This document shows positions 1 to 8,227 of a stretch of DNA of 44,593 bases, piece after piece. The translations under genes were made by a program, and so were the position numbers. The stretch is from assembly GCF_014762765.1 (NCBI RefSeq), contig NZ_JABURH010000189.1, forward strand, positions 1-44,593. The letters are read 5' to 3'. Position 1 is the stretch's first letter; the number at the start of each line of letters is the position of its first letter. The stretch comes from Alcanivorax sp. (GTDB taxonomy: Bacteria; Pseudomonadota; Gammaproteobacteria; Pseudomonadales; Alcanivoracaceae). The notes under the pieces are model-generated. The model did not search any database. It had not been told where the DNA came from and saw only the letters and a program-made list of their open reading frames with translations.

Positions 1-317
1 ACGCTGGCGCTGAGCATGGCATCGTCATAGGGGGTGGGCGGCAACTGCACAGCCCACTGCTCTTCGACACAGTCGTCTACCATGGCATTGTTGTTACGAT
101 CATCATCCAGATCGTCAATCAGGCCCTGCTGAGCTACCACTTCCGCTGCCATGGCGTATTGATAGCGCTTGTCCCACTGCAGCAGGTTGTCCGCCCGGGT
201 CAGAAAACGGTCCTGGCGGAAAACAATTTCCAGTGTAATGGTGGTGAGGATCGCGAATAGCATCAACACGATAATCAAAGCCACACCCTGCTGCTTTCCT
301 TTCGCCGTCAGGACCAT
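1..317 (-). CDS. gspK: Type II secretion minor pseudopilin GspK (partial, 3' end outside the window)
   Basis: About 105 codons are present, read from an ATG at 317 that overlaps the end of gspJ by 10 bases. The protein opens with a short basic leader ending in Gly (MVLTAKGKQQG), followed directly by a hydrophobic stretch beginning VALIIVLML. That is the class III (prepilin-type) signal cleaved by the prepilin peptidase. Position +5 after the cleavage site is Ile rather than the usual Glu, which is the known hallmark of GspK, the tip pseudopilin that starts assembly with GspI and GspJ. Its place as last of the pseudopilin genes agrees. The periplasmic domain is cut off at the window edge, so its metal-binding sites cannot be checked. 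Confidence 0.88.
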   Translation of the reverse strand, partial: MVLTAKGKQQGVALIIVLMLFAILTTITLEIVFRQDRFLTRADNLLQWDKRYQYAMAAEVVAQQGLIDDLDDDRNNNAMVDDCVEEQWAVQLPPTPYDDAMLSAS

Positions 318-943
318 GGATTCACCACCGTGCGGTAGAAACGATGAATGATGTCGCCATCTTCCAGCTCAATTTCCACCTCAATACTTTTCGGCAACCT
401 CTGCTGCCAGACAGGTACTGCTGCCAGCGCTACATCCGGCCAGAGTTCCAACCACTGCCACTCGCCCTGCGGGGTACGATCCAGATAGCGCACAGTAAAG
501 CGGGCCACCTTGTCGATAAGTACGTCTTGCTGATACTCGGTGGCCACATTGGTATCCAGTACCGGCCAGTAACGGCGATAGAGCTTGCCATCTTCCAGGG
601 CATAGATCACCCGCTGCATTTCGCTTCGCTGGCGCAAGCCGAAGGGATTGGACCAGCCAAGGCGGGAAAATTCCACGTAGTTGTCACGGCCAACAATGGC
701 AGGCTGCGGGTCCCCATAGGGATCCCTGACCGGGCGGCTGATCAGTTGCTCGAAATCCAGGGTCAGGTAGGTAATGGCGCGCTGGTTGCGCTCCATGATG
801 CCGGCGTTGGTGTTGAGTTGCTCGCGACCCTGCAGGGCACTACCGAGGAAACTGGCCACCCACACATAGATAAAGGCGAAAATGGCGATGGTGACAACCA
901 TCTCCAGCAGAGTGAATCCCTTGATCGTAGTGCGCCCTGACAT
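308..943 (-). CDS. gspJ: Type II secretion minor pseudopilin GspJ
   Basis: This 211-residue protein has a prepilin signal (leader MSGRTTIKG, then FTLLEMVVTIAIFAF with Glu at +5) and a single N-terminal hydrophobic helix. The rest is a periplasmic domain with the GspJ-like features ITYLTLDFEQL and RDPYGDPQP. In the family GspJ joins GspI and GspK in the tip complex of the pseudopilus in the inner membrane and periplasm. Its ATG shares one base with the stop codon of gspI, and its own end overlaps gspK, so translation is probably coupled. Length is near the family norm of about 200 to 230 residues. Confidence 0.93.
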   Translation of the reverse strand: MSGRTTIKGFTLLEMVVTIAIFAFIYVWVASFLGSALQGREQLNTNAGIMERNQRAITYLTLDFEQLISRPVRDPYGDPQPAIVGRDNYVEFSRLGWSNPFGLRQRSEMQRVIYALEDGKLYRRYWPVLDTNVATEYQQDVLIDKVARFTVRYLDRTPQGEWQWLELWPDVALAAVPVWQQRLPKSIEVEIELEDGDIIHRFYRTVVNPWS

Positions 944-1326
944 TATGAGGCAGGCTTGCCGATCAGACTTGCCAGGCGGTAGGCCATACCACCCTTGTCA
1001 TCGCCCTGCAGTAGCGGCCCGACCTCAATATCTACACGCCGGGTATCAGGATAAGGGCCTTCGCTAACGGTGGTTTCAATCCACCAGTCACGCCCATCGC
1101 GTGAAACTTCGCTGTCGGAGGTGCCAGTGGATGGCCATTGCTGATATACCTGCATCTCCACCAGCTTGTCAGACGCCACCAGGAACCCCAGATGGGTCTC
1201 GTTGATGTTGGTATAGGCCCGGGCAGTAGCCCCCATGCTCTGGCCAAGGGTAACCATGACCAGCGCCAGGATGGACACGGCGACCAGCACCTCCACCAGG
1301 GTAAAGCCCCTCTGCACTCTGCTCAC
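943..1326 (-). CDS. gspI: Type II secretion minor pseudopilin GspI
   Basis: This 127-residue pseudopilin has the leader MSRVQRG followed by FTLVEVLVAVSILALVMVTL, the classic prepilin N-terminus with Glu at +5. The start codon is GTG at 1326, inside a GTGA overlap with the TGA stop of gspH, so it is translationally coupled to gspH. GspI is the core of the GspI-J-K tip complex. The size matches the family (about 120 to 130 residues). Identification rests on size, the signal motif, and position between gspH and gspJ. Confidence 0.93.
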   Translation of the reverse strand: MSRVQRGFTLVEVLVAVSILALVMVTLGQSMGATARAYTNINETHLGFLVASDKLVEMQVYQQWPSTGTSDSEVSRDGRDWWIETTVSEGPYPDTRRVDIEVGPLLQGDDKGGMAYRLASLIGKPAS

Positions 1327-1952
1327 GGCTCGTTCTCCTCGTCATTCTCTGCATCCGGATCACTGAACTGGCCCAGGGCAGACACACGCAAACGTTGTTC
1401 GGCCTCAACATCGTCATAGGCGCGAAGCGTCAGGGTCAGCGGCGAGACCTCGCCACTGGGAAAGAAAAACACCTGGGGAAAAACCTCATCATCCTGATCA
1501 GATTCATCCCCTTCCTCTCCGTCGAGCAACCCTTCACCGGTCCCGGCCATGACATCGTCCTGAACCAGGGTTTCGGCCACATCGCTCAGTCTGGCCTGAT
1601 CTTCGCCCAGATCATCCAGTTCCCAAACAAGTTCCAGTGAAGGCGGCAGCCGATGGGCCTTCAGCGCCGTGTCATCCACCGGCAGAAAGTCACCTTCGAT
1701 TCTGTCGTAGGCCAGAGGGGTCCAGCCAGTAGTTTGCAGGCGCAGCGCCAGCAATTGACCGGAGAACAGGCTGCGCTCATTGAGCAGTGCCAGAGTATCT
1801 TCCAGGCGGGCCGCTTCCTCTTCGAGCTGCCGGTCATCACTGGTCCAGTTTCCCTGGGATACCAGCACCGCCGTTAGTAGCCCCATCAACATCACCACTA
1901 CCATGATTTCCAGCAGCGTGAATCCGGCCTGATCGACGGGGCGTATGCGCAT
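1323..1952 (-). CDS. gspH: Type II secretion minor pseudopilin GspH
   Basis: The ATG at 1952 was chosen because it sits 1 base after the gspG stop and gives a short leader (MRIRPVDQAG) before FTLLEIMVVVMLMGLL. A longer open frame reaching back to 2048 would overlap gspG by about 95 bases and bury the prepilin signal. The product is 209 residues, longer than the roughly 170 I recall for typical GspH. The extra length looks like a strongly acidic insert (GEEGDESDQDDE, about two thirds of the way along) and an acidic tail (DAENDEENE). GspH lies between the tip complex and the GspG shaft. The assignment is firm from context; the meaning of the acidic insert is unknown. Confidence 0.88.
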   Translation of the reverse strand: MRIRPVDQAGFTLLEIMVVVMLMGLLTAVLVSQGNWTSDDRQLEEEAARLEDTLALLNERSLFSGQLLALRLQTTGWTPLAYDRIEGDFLPVDDTALKAHRLPPSLELVWELDDLGEDQARLSDVAETLVQDDVMAGTGEGLLDGEEGDESDQDDEVFPQVFFFPSGEVSPLTLTLRAYDDVEAEQRLRVSALGQFSDPDAENDEENEP

Positions 1953-1953
1953 A

Positions 1954-2379
1954 CTACTGAATGTCGCGCCAGTTGATGTCCGCATCGGAGCCTTCACCAC
2001 CCTCAACGCCGTCGGCGCCAAGGGAAAGCAGATCGAAGGGGCCTTCAACGCCGGGGCTTATATAGACGTAGTCATTATTCCAGGCGTCTTCGGGCACGCT
2101 GGAAAGATAACCGCCATCAGGCCATTTTCGGGCAGACGCGGGGCGCTCAACCAATGCATTGAGACCTTCTTCACTGGTGGGATAACTGCCGTTATTAAAC
2201 TTGTAGAGGTCCAGCTGCTGGACAATCTTGCCCATGTTGGCCTTCGTCAGGTCTACTTTGGCCCCTTCACCCTGCCCGATCACATTGGGGACGATGACCG
2301 CGGCCAACAGACCGATAATGGCCACAACCACCATAATTTCCAGCAGGGTAAACCCCGACATGGCGCCTTTCGTTTTCAT
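1954..2379 (-). CDS. gspG: Type II secretion major pseudopilin GspG
   Basis: This 141-residue protein starts with the leader MKTKGAMSG, then FTLLEIMVVVAIIGLLAAVIVPNVIG, a near-consensus prepilin signal with Glu at +5. Downstream motifs TSEEGLNAL, WPDGGYLSSVPEDAW and the DLLSLGADG region are typical of GspG, where the last part forms the calcium-binding loop. GspG polymerises into the periplasmic pseudopilus shaft that pushes folded exoproteins through the secretin. It starts 8 bases after the gspF stop. The tail (GSDADINWRD) also matches the family. Confidence 0.96.
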   Translation of the reverse strand: MKTKGAMSGFTLLEIMVVVAIIGLLAAVIVPNVIGQGEGAKVDLTKANMGKIVQQLDLYKFNNGSYPTSEEGLNALVERPASARKWPDGGYLSSVPEDAWNNDYVYISPGVEGPFDLLSLGADGVEGGEGSDADINWRDIQ

Positions 2380-2387
2380 TCCTTCAC

Positions 2388-3608
2388 CTATCCGGCTAGT
2401 AAATTGTTCATCTGCATGATGGGCAACATGACCGACAGCACGATAAGCACCACCACACCGGCCATGAACAGCAGCATGATGGGGCCCAGAAGCCCCACCA
2501 TAGTATTGACCGTACTACTCAGTTCCCGTTCCTGGTAATCCGCTGCCCGGGTGAGCATATGATCCAGTTCACCACTGGCTTCACCACTGGCAATCATCTG
2601 CACCAGCATGGGCGGAAAGTAACCGCTGGCATCCAGTGCCCGACTCAGGCTACCGCCCTCGCGGACCTTGGCGGCGGCATTCTTGACCGCGTTCCTTACC
2701 TCAAGATTACCCACCACTTGCGCGGCGATAAACAGTGCATCAACAAGTGGAACACCAGACCGGCCAAGAATGCCCAGTGTACTGGCCAGGCGGGCGCTGT
2801 CAGCAGCCCGCAGCATGGTGCCAATCATGGGCGTGGTAACCAGTTTTCGGTGTACCCGCAGGCGAAACCCGGGGTCACGCATGGCGCGCATGAAGGCCAC
2901 CACCGCCACAATAACAAGCAACATCAGCAGCCAGCCCCAGTCGCGGGCGAAGTCACTGAGTGCCATGACAATGCGGGTCAGCATAGGCAGTGCCTGGTCG
3001 CGGCCTTCGAAGACCGCCACCAGTTTGGGCACTACAAAGGTCATCATCAACATGATGACGATGGTAGCAAACACCATTATGAACGCCGGGTAGATCATGG
3101 CCTGAGCCACCGAACGACCGGTGTCATGTCGGGTTTCCAGATAATCGGCCAGTTGTTCCAGAACCTGCTCAAGGTGCCCGCTTTGCTCCCCCGCAGACAC
3201 CGTTGCCCGGTACATCTCCGGGAAGGCACGAGGAAAGGACTCAAAGCTGTGAGCCAGGCTGAAACCCTCGCGTACCTTGGCGCGCACCGCCAGAATAATC
3301 CGTTCGATACGATCATTGGAGGCCTGCTTGGCCACTGCAGACAGTGCCTGTTCTACGGGCAGGCCAGATTTTAGGAGGGTAGCAAGCTGGCGAGTCAGCA
3401 GCGCCTGTTCTGCACCGTTGAGCTTACCGGACGCGGAAAAGCGTCCCAGACCCGCGGAGCTGCTGCTGTCCTGGGCTTCATTGACTTCAATGGGTACCCA
3501 GCCCTTGTCACGGAGCTGTTGACGCACCTGGCGAGCACTATCTGCTTCCAGAGTGCCTTTTTTAATTTTTCCCCTGTGATCCAGGGATCGATATTCGAAT
3601 GCAGGCAT
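2388..3608 (-). CDS. gspF: Type II secretion inner-membrane platform protein GspF
   Basis: This 406-residue protein opens MPAFEYRSLDHRGK, the usual GspF N-terminus. It contains two tandem T2SSF domains (about 70–195 and 270–395), each with an FP(x)MY / FPPMLVQMI-type motif. Three hydrophobic membrane segments are visible, including IMVFATIVIMLMMTFVV and IMLLFMAGVVVLIVL. GspF is the polytopic core of the inner-membrane platform that converts GspE ATP hydrolysis into pseudopilus growth. The gene lies 15 bases downstream of gspE in the standard E-F-G order. Confidence 0.96.
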   Translation of the reverse strand: MPAFEYRSLDHRGKIKKGTLEADSARQVRQQLRDKGWVPIEVNEAQDSSSSAGLGRFSASGKLNGAEQALLTRQLATLLKSGLPVEQALSAVAKQASNDRIERIILAVRAKVREGFSLAHSFESFPRAFPEMYRATVSAGEQSGHLEQVLEQLADYLETRHDTGRSVAQAMIYPAFIMVFATIVIMLMMTFVVPKLVAVFEGRDQALPMLTRIVMALSDFARDWGWLLMLLVIVAVVAFMRAMRDPGFRLRVHRKLVTTPMIGTMLRAADSARLASTLGILGRSGVPLVDALFIAAQVVGNLEVRNAVKNAAAKVREGGSLSRALDASGYFPPMLVQMIASGEASGELDHMLTRAADYQERELSSTVNTMVGLLGPIMLLFMAGVVVLIVLSVMLPIMQMNNLLAG

Positions 3609-3623
3609 GGATCAGGGGTCCGG

Positions 3624-5126
3624 TCAGTCCTCGCGGGTCACACGCAGCACTTCTTCCACACTGGTGTGTCCAGCCAGTACTTTACGCCAGCCATCCTCAC
3701 GGATGCCACTGGTAAGGGTACGGGCGTGTCGGTTCAATTCCAGCTCACCGGCCCGATCGTGAATCAGCTGACGCATGGTCTCATCAACCAGCACCAGCTC
3801 GTAGATACCGGTTCGCCCCCGGTAGCCTTGCTGATTACAGGCATCGCAGCCCTTGGGGTGATAAAGCGTGCAGGATTCGTCTTCCGGCAACCCCATCATT
3901 TTCAGCTCGCTGGCGCTGGGCTGGTAGGGCGTTTTGCAATCATCACACAGGACCCGCACCAGCCTTTGCGCCAGTGCGCCAAGCAATGAGCTGGAAAGCA
4001 GAAATGGCTCGATGCCCATGTCTTGCAGGCGGGTAACCGCGCCAACGGCGGTATTGGTATGCAGAGTGGACAGCACCAGATGACCGGTCAGTGATGCCTG
4101 TACGGCAATTTCTGCAGTTTCCAGATCCCGGATCTCACCTACCATTACCACATCTGGATCCTGACGAAGAATCGCGCGCAACCCACGGGCAAAGGTCATG
4201 TCCACCTTGGTATTGACCTGAGTTTGACCGATACCTTCAAGCTGGTATTCGATGGGATCTTCCACGGTCAAGATATTGCGGGTGCTATCGTTGAGATCCG
4301 CCAGTGAGGCATACAGGGTGGTGGTTTTACCGGAACCTGTGGGCCCGGTAACCAGGATAATGCCGTGGGGCTTATGAATAAGCTCACGCATCTGCTGGTC
4401 ACACACGTCCCCCATGCCCAGATGGGACAACTGGAGGCGCCCTGCCTGCTTGTCCAGCAGACGCAACACCACCCGCTCTCCATTACTGGATGGCATGGTC
4501 GATACCCGCACATCCACATCACGACCGCCGATTCTCAGGGAAATACGCCCATCCTGGGGAATCCGTTTTTCGGCGATATCCAGCCGTGCCATTACCTTGA
4601 TCCGTGAAACCAACAACGGTGCCAGTTCCCGTTTTGGAGTAAGGATTTCACGAAGCACCCCATCCACCCGAAGACGAACAACCAGGCGGCGCTCGAACGT
4701 TTCAATGTGTATATCAGAAGCGTCCTCGCGGATCGCCTCCTGCAACAAAGCATTGATCAGTCGGATGATTGGTGCATCGTCTTCCTGCTCAAGCAGGTCC
4801 GAGGTTTCCGGTAGAGAATCTGCCAAACTGGCCAGATCCAGTCCTTCAAGGTCATCGGCTGCTTCCGCAGCGGCCCCGCGCTGCTGCTCGTAAGCAATGG
4901 CCATGGCAGAAGCAAACGCCGCATCATCCATGGGCACCAACGCTGGCAACCTGCCAATATGACGCTGTACCTCACTGAGGGCAGAAAGCGGCACGTCCTT
5001 TCGATAGCATAATTCACGACGACCGCCTTTCTCACGCAGCAGCACACCATAGCGCCTGGCAAAGCCATAAGGCAGCAATGACGGGGGAAGGTCCTGATTT
5101 TCCTGCGTCTCGATGTGCTCGCTCAT
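3624..5126 (-). CDS. gspE: Type II secretion ATPase GspE
   Basis: This 500-residue cytoplasmic secretion ATPase has an N-terminal GspL-binding region (about 1–110), then the core. The Walker A motif [11 protein letters not shown] contains Lys267. The Asp box TVEDPIEYQ, Walker [12 protein letters not shown] and His box [12 protein letters not shown] follow. Near the C-terminus four cysteines (CDDC … CDAC) form the zinc-binding loop typical of GspE. The ATG at 5126 lies one base after the stop of the receiver–PAS–PilZ gene, so no independent promoter fits between them. No gspC, gspD, gspL or gspM is visible in the window; gspL and gspM would be expected beyond position 1, while gspC and gspD are not upstream. 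Confidence 0.97.
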   Translation of the reverse strand: MSEHIETQENQDLPPSLLPYGFARRYGVLLREKGGRRELCYRKDVPLSALSEVQRHIGRLPALVPMDDAAFASAMAIAYEQQRGAAAEAADDLEGLDLASLADSLPETSDLLEQEDDAPIIRLINALLQEAIREDASDIHIETFERRLVVRLRVDGVLREILTPKRELAPLLVSRIKVMARLDIAEKRIPQDGRISLRIGGRDVDVRVSTMPSSNGERVVLRLLDKQAGRLQLSHLGMGDVCDQQMRELIHKPHGIILVTGPTGSGKTTTLYASLADLNDSTRNILTVEDPIEYQLEGIGQTQVNTKVDMTFARGLRAILRQDPDVVMVGEIRDLETAEIAVQASLTGHLVLSTLHTNTAVGAVTRLQDMGIEPFLLSSSLLGALAQRLVRVLCDDCKTPYQPSASELKMMGLPEDESCTLYHPKGCDACNQQGYRGRTGIYELVLVDETMRQLIHDRAGELELNRHARTLTSGIREDGWRKVLAGHTSVEEVLRVTRED

Positions 5127-5127
5127 T

Positions 5128-6264
5128 TCAGTATTTGTCCATCAAATTCTCGATCACATTCGCTGTGATCTCTGTCAGCTCCATGAACTGGAAACCCACC
5201 TGGTATTCCCCTGGCGCATCCAGAATTTCCGACCACACCACCCGGGCATCAAAGCTGATGGTATTAACCCCGGCAATCTGGTCCGGAAGCACCATGCCCA
5301 TCTGTAAAACCTCGCCTTGGGGAAGCTCCCTGCGGGTAAACAATTTGAACCCGTCAAGACTGATATTCATCAGCCGCCCCACGTTACCACCAGTGCTGCG
5401 ATCAAACACCACCATTTCCCTAAACAGTTTCTTGCGGGGGTGGCGACGATGGTCCTTGCGGCTGTCTCTTACATCATTTTCATCGTCAGCCTTGCGCAGC
5501 ACAATAACAACACCGGTAAAATTACCGGCATCATCGGTAATCGCGTTGCCCCTTACTGACAAGGCTACCAGCCCATCTTCGTCCTGTGTGTAGAGACTGT
5601 GTTCGTTTTTCCAGCCTTCACCCTGCTGGCAGGCCTGCCGTAGCGGTGAATCCTTCCACTCCCAGCGACGCCTGCCAGTATCATCGTTGAAGATCAGCGC
5701 AGCGATATCCTTACCGACCAGCTCATCACGAGGACTGCGCAGCAAAGCACAGGCCGCTTCATTGCAGAAAGACACCTTACCTCGGGCATCGGCACCGATG
5801 AGAGCCTCGCCCAATGCATGCAACAGACGCTCATTCTCGTCTTTCAGCCGTTTCATCTGGATCACGGCCTGCTGCAGTTTCTTGCGCTGACGATCCAGCT
5901 CAAGAAAGACGTTAACCTTGGCTTCGAGTATCTTCTGATCAATGGGCTTGAACAGATAGTCCACGGCGCCACATTCGTAACCCTTGAAAACGTATTTCTG
6001 CTCTTTCGAAATGGCGGTAACGAAAATGATGGGAATATGGTGAGTCTTCTTGTTCTTGCGCATCAGCTCGGCGACTTCAAAGCCGTCCATTTCCGGCATC
6101 TGCACATCCAGCAGCACCAGCGCAAAATCGTATTTGAGCGCCAATGAGAGGGCTTCATTGCCCGATTGCGCCATGACGAGATTACGCCCTTCCCCATCGA
6201 GAATTGCTTCGAGGGCAATAAGATTTTCCCTGTGGTCATCCACAACCAAAATGTTTTGCTTCAT
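5128..6264 (-). CDS. Response regulator with receiver, PAS and PilZ domains
   Basis: The ATG at 6264 gives a 378-residue protein beginning [15 protein letters not shown] longer frame to 6339 would run into the CheB-like gene. Domains in order: receiver (1–120; acidic pair D9/D10, phospho-acceptor D53, Lys in FKPID); a helical linker rich in [18 protein letters not shown] (about 150–260; [18 protein letters not shown]); and PilZ (about 285–378). The PilZ part keeps both c-di-GMP signatures, RRHPR (RxxxR) and NISLDG (NxSxxG). The architecture suggests an output protein that joins phosphorylation to c-di-GMP sensing. It ends one base before gspE, which makes control of secretion an attractive but untested idea. 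The domain calls are firm; the pathway is inference. Confidence 0.88.
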   Translation of the reverse strand: MKQNILVVDDHRENLIALEAILDGEGRNLVMAQSGNEALSLALKYDFALVLLDVQMPEMDGFEVAELMRKNKKTHHIPIIFVTAISKEQKYVFKGYECGAVDYLFKPIDQKILEAKVNVFLELDRQRKKLQQAVIQMKRLKDENERLLHALGEALIGADARGKVSFCNEAACALLRSPRDELVGKDIAALIFNDDTGRRRWEWKDSPLRQACQQGEGWKNEHSLYTQDEDGLVALSVRGNAITDDAGNFTGVVIVLRKADDENDVRDSRKDHRRHPRKKLFREMVVFDRSTGGNVGRLMNISLDGFKLFTRRELPQGEVLQMGMVLPDQIAGVNTISFDARVVWSEILDAPGEYQVGFQFMELTEITANVIENLMDKY

Positions 6265-6271
6265 AGGTCTA

Positions 6272-6853
6272 CTACCCTGCAACCTGTTCTGCCAGAAAGG
6301 GCCCGATTGCTTCGAGATCGAGCACTCTGGAAACTGCACCTGTTTTTATTGCCGCTTCGGGCATTGCCGGTGCTTCTGCGCTTACCGGTGACTGAGCGAT
6401 GGTAAATCCGCCACGACGGCGAATATAGTCAATCCCTTTTGCTCCATCTTCATTGGCGCCAGTAAGAATAACCGCTGCCAGCTGTTTTCCGTATACCGCC
6501 CCTGCCGAAAGAAACAACTCGTCTACCGATGGCCGGGAAAACAGCACGGGCCTTCCGGCAGAAAATGCCAGTGTCTCATCCTCTTCCACCAGCATGTGAT
6601 AACCCGGAGGTGCCACATATACACAGCCAGGTTGAATTTCTTCTTTGTCTTCCGGCGCTATCACCGGCAACTGACAGTACCGAGCCAGCAACCAGGGCAG
6701 ACGATTTTCTGCGCTGGCATGTTGATGCTGAACCAGCAGAATTGCGGCCGGAAAGCCCACAGGCAATGCTGACAGGATGCGTGTATACGCATTAAGGCCT
6801 CCCCAGGAGGCTCCCATGACAATCGCCTTTACCGGCCCGATCCTGTCCATCAC
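6272..6853 (-). CDS. Stand-alone CheB-type protein-glutamate methylesterase
   Basis: This 193-residue protein contains only the CheB methylesterase domain, without the receiver domain found in chemotaxis CheB. The catalytic triad is visible: Ser16 in MGASWGG, His43 in VQHQH, and Asp136 in LTGANEDGAKG. The glycine-rich PPGYHML and RPSVDELFLSAG segments are also family features. The enzyme would remove methyl groups from glutamates, or deamidate glutamines, on a signalling partner. Its start overlaps the upstream receiver gene by four bases (ATGA) and it is followed 7 bases later by the PilZ regulator. With the CheR-like gene it forms a methylation pair, but no chemoreceptor, CheW or CheA is encoded nearby. 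Confidence 0.9.
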   Translation of the reverse strand: MMDRIGPVKAIVMGASWGGLNAYTRILSALPVGFPAAILLVQHQHASAENRLPWLLARYCQLPVIAPEDKEEIQPGCVYVAPPGYHMLVEEDETLAFSAGRPVLFSRPSVDELFLSAGAVYGKQLAAVILTGANEDGAKGIDYIRRRGGFTIAQSPVSAEAPAMPEAAIKTGAVSRVLDLEAIGPFLAEQVAG

Positions 6854-7332
6854 GATGAGTTACCACTACCCTCCCCGCGCTGGGTCTTACCGGCCTCATA
6901 GGCAGCTCGATGGGCCTGTGCTTCACGCAGCTTTTGCTGCAACTCACGCCGCTGTTTGTCCAGGCTCAGGAAGAAATCCACTTTGCTCTTTAGAATCAAT
7001 GGATCGAGGGGCTTGAAAAGATAATCTACAGCGCCGGCCTGATAGCCTTTGAATACATATTTCTTTTCCTTGCTGATGGCGGTAACAAAAATAATGGGGA
7101 TGGTTTGCGTGTCCTTGCGCTGACGCATCAATTCCGCGACTTCAAAGCCATCCATACCCGGCATCTGCACATCCAGCAGCACCAGGGAAATATCTTCCTT
7201 AAGCAGAATCTTCAATGCTTCCTGGCCGGAATGCGCCTTGATAAGGGTGCGCCCCTCGCCTTCCAGGACTGCCTCTAGCGACACCAGGTTGGCGGGTTGG
7301 TCATCCACGAGTAGCAGTTTCTGCTCTATCAT
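6850..7332 (-). CDS. Single-domain response regulator (receiver only)
   Basis: This 160-residue protein is a receiver domain (acidic pair D10/D11, phospho-acceptor D54, Thr in FVTAISKE, Lys in LFKPLD) plus a charged, probably coiled C-terminal tail (KQRRELQQKLREAQAHRAAYEAGK). It has no output domain. It is strikingly similar to the receiver of the PilZ regulator two genes downstream: both share [32 protein letters not shown] and [16 protein letters not shown] followed by [10 protein letters not shown] duplication is therefore likely. Its probable roles are phosphate relay from the hybrid kinase or control of the co-encoded methylesterase. Confidence 0.88.
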   Translation of the reverse strand: MIEQKLLLVDDQPANLVSLEAVLEGEGRTLIKAHSGQEALKILLKEDISLVLLDVQMPGMDGFEVAELMRQRKDTQTIPIIFVTAISKEKKYVFKGYQAGAVDYLFKPLDPLILKSKVDFFLSLDKQRRELQQKLREAQAHRAAYEAGKTQRGEGSGNSS

Positions 7333-7345
7333 CGGTTGTCTCTAG

Positions 7346-8209
7346 TCATGCGTGGTGAAGTAATTGCCGTTTGCGGAAAATCCGCAGCGGTTTGTTAATC
7401 ACATCAAAAGTTTCTTCCTGACCACTAAAACGCAGGCTCTCCTTGGTGCCCAGGCAGAGATAGCCGCCCATGTCCAGGCTATCACTGAACAGCCGGATTA
7501 CCCTGGCCTGCAGGGCACGGTCAAAGTAGATCAGCACATTGCGGCACAGGATAACGTGCATTTCACCAAAAACCTGATCCGTAGCCAGGTCATGGTCGGC
7601 AAAAACGATATTGCGCTTGAGGCGCTGCTCCATGATCACACTGTCATAGCGTGCGGTGAAGTAGTCTGACAGGGAGTGTCGACCTCCTGCCCGGCGATAA
7701 TTGTCACCATACTGCTTTACCGCCTCAATGGAATAAATGCCCTTTTTGGCCGAGGCCAGTACATTCTTGTCGATATCGGTGGCATAGATCATGGCGCGAT
7801 CGTAGAGACCCTCTTCCTCCAGAAGTATGGCCATGGAGTAAATTTCCTCGCCAGTTGAGCAACCGGCATGCCATATCTTGATGAAGGGGAAGGTCTTCAA
7901 TACCGGTACCACCTCGTCACGGAAGGCACGATAGAACTCAGGATCCCGGTACATCTCGGTCACATTGACGGTCAGATCATTGAGCAAGGTTACGAAAAAC
8001 GGCCGGTCCCGCAGCACCTTATCTGTCATTTCCATAATAGAAGCAAAACCAGACATGGTCATTCGGTGCATGACCCGACGACGAATGGAGGCCTTACTGT
8101 AGGAGCGAAAATCATACCCATACATCTGGTAGATCGCCTCCAGCAATAGCCGGATCTCAATGTCCTCGACACTGATCTCGTCATCGTCGATGGGGTAAGG
8201 CTCAGCCAT
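7346..8209 (-). CDS. CheR-type S-adenosylmethionine-dependent protein methyltransferase
   Basis: This 287-residue protein has an N-terminal helical CheR domain (about 15–75; YDFRSYSKASIRRRV, then LLNDLTVNVTEMYRD) and a C-terminal Rossmann domain. The SAM-binding motif WHAGCSTGEE spans 113–121, followed by ATDID and CRNVLIYFD. CheR enzymes methylate glutamate side chains on chemoreceptors. Here the likely substrate is the coiled-coil region of the hybrid kinase encoded 18 bases upstream, because no receptor is present. That substrate assignment is inference; the enzyme class is clear. Confidence 0.93.
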   Translation of the reverse strand: MAEPYPIDDDEISVEDIEIRLLLEAIYQMYGYDFRSYSKASIRRRVMHRMTMSGFASIMEMTDKVLRDRPFFVTLLNDLTVNVTEMYRDPEFYRAFRDEVVPVLKTFPFIKIWHAGCSTGEEIYSMAILLEEEGLYDRAMIYATDIDKNVLASAKKGIYSIEAVKQYGDNYRRAGGRHSLSDYFTARYDSVIMEQRLKRNIVFADHDLATDQVFGEMHVILCRNVLIYFDRALQARVIRLFSDSLDMGGYLCLGTKESLRFSGQEETFDVINKPLRIFRKRQLLHHA

Positions 8210-8227
8210 TCATCGATCCTCAAGCGC

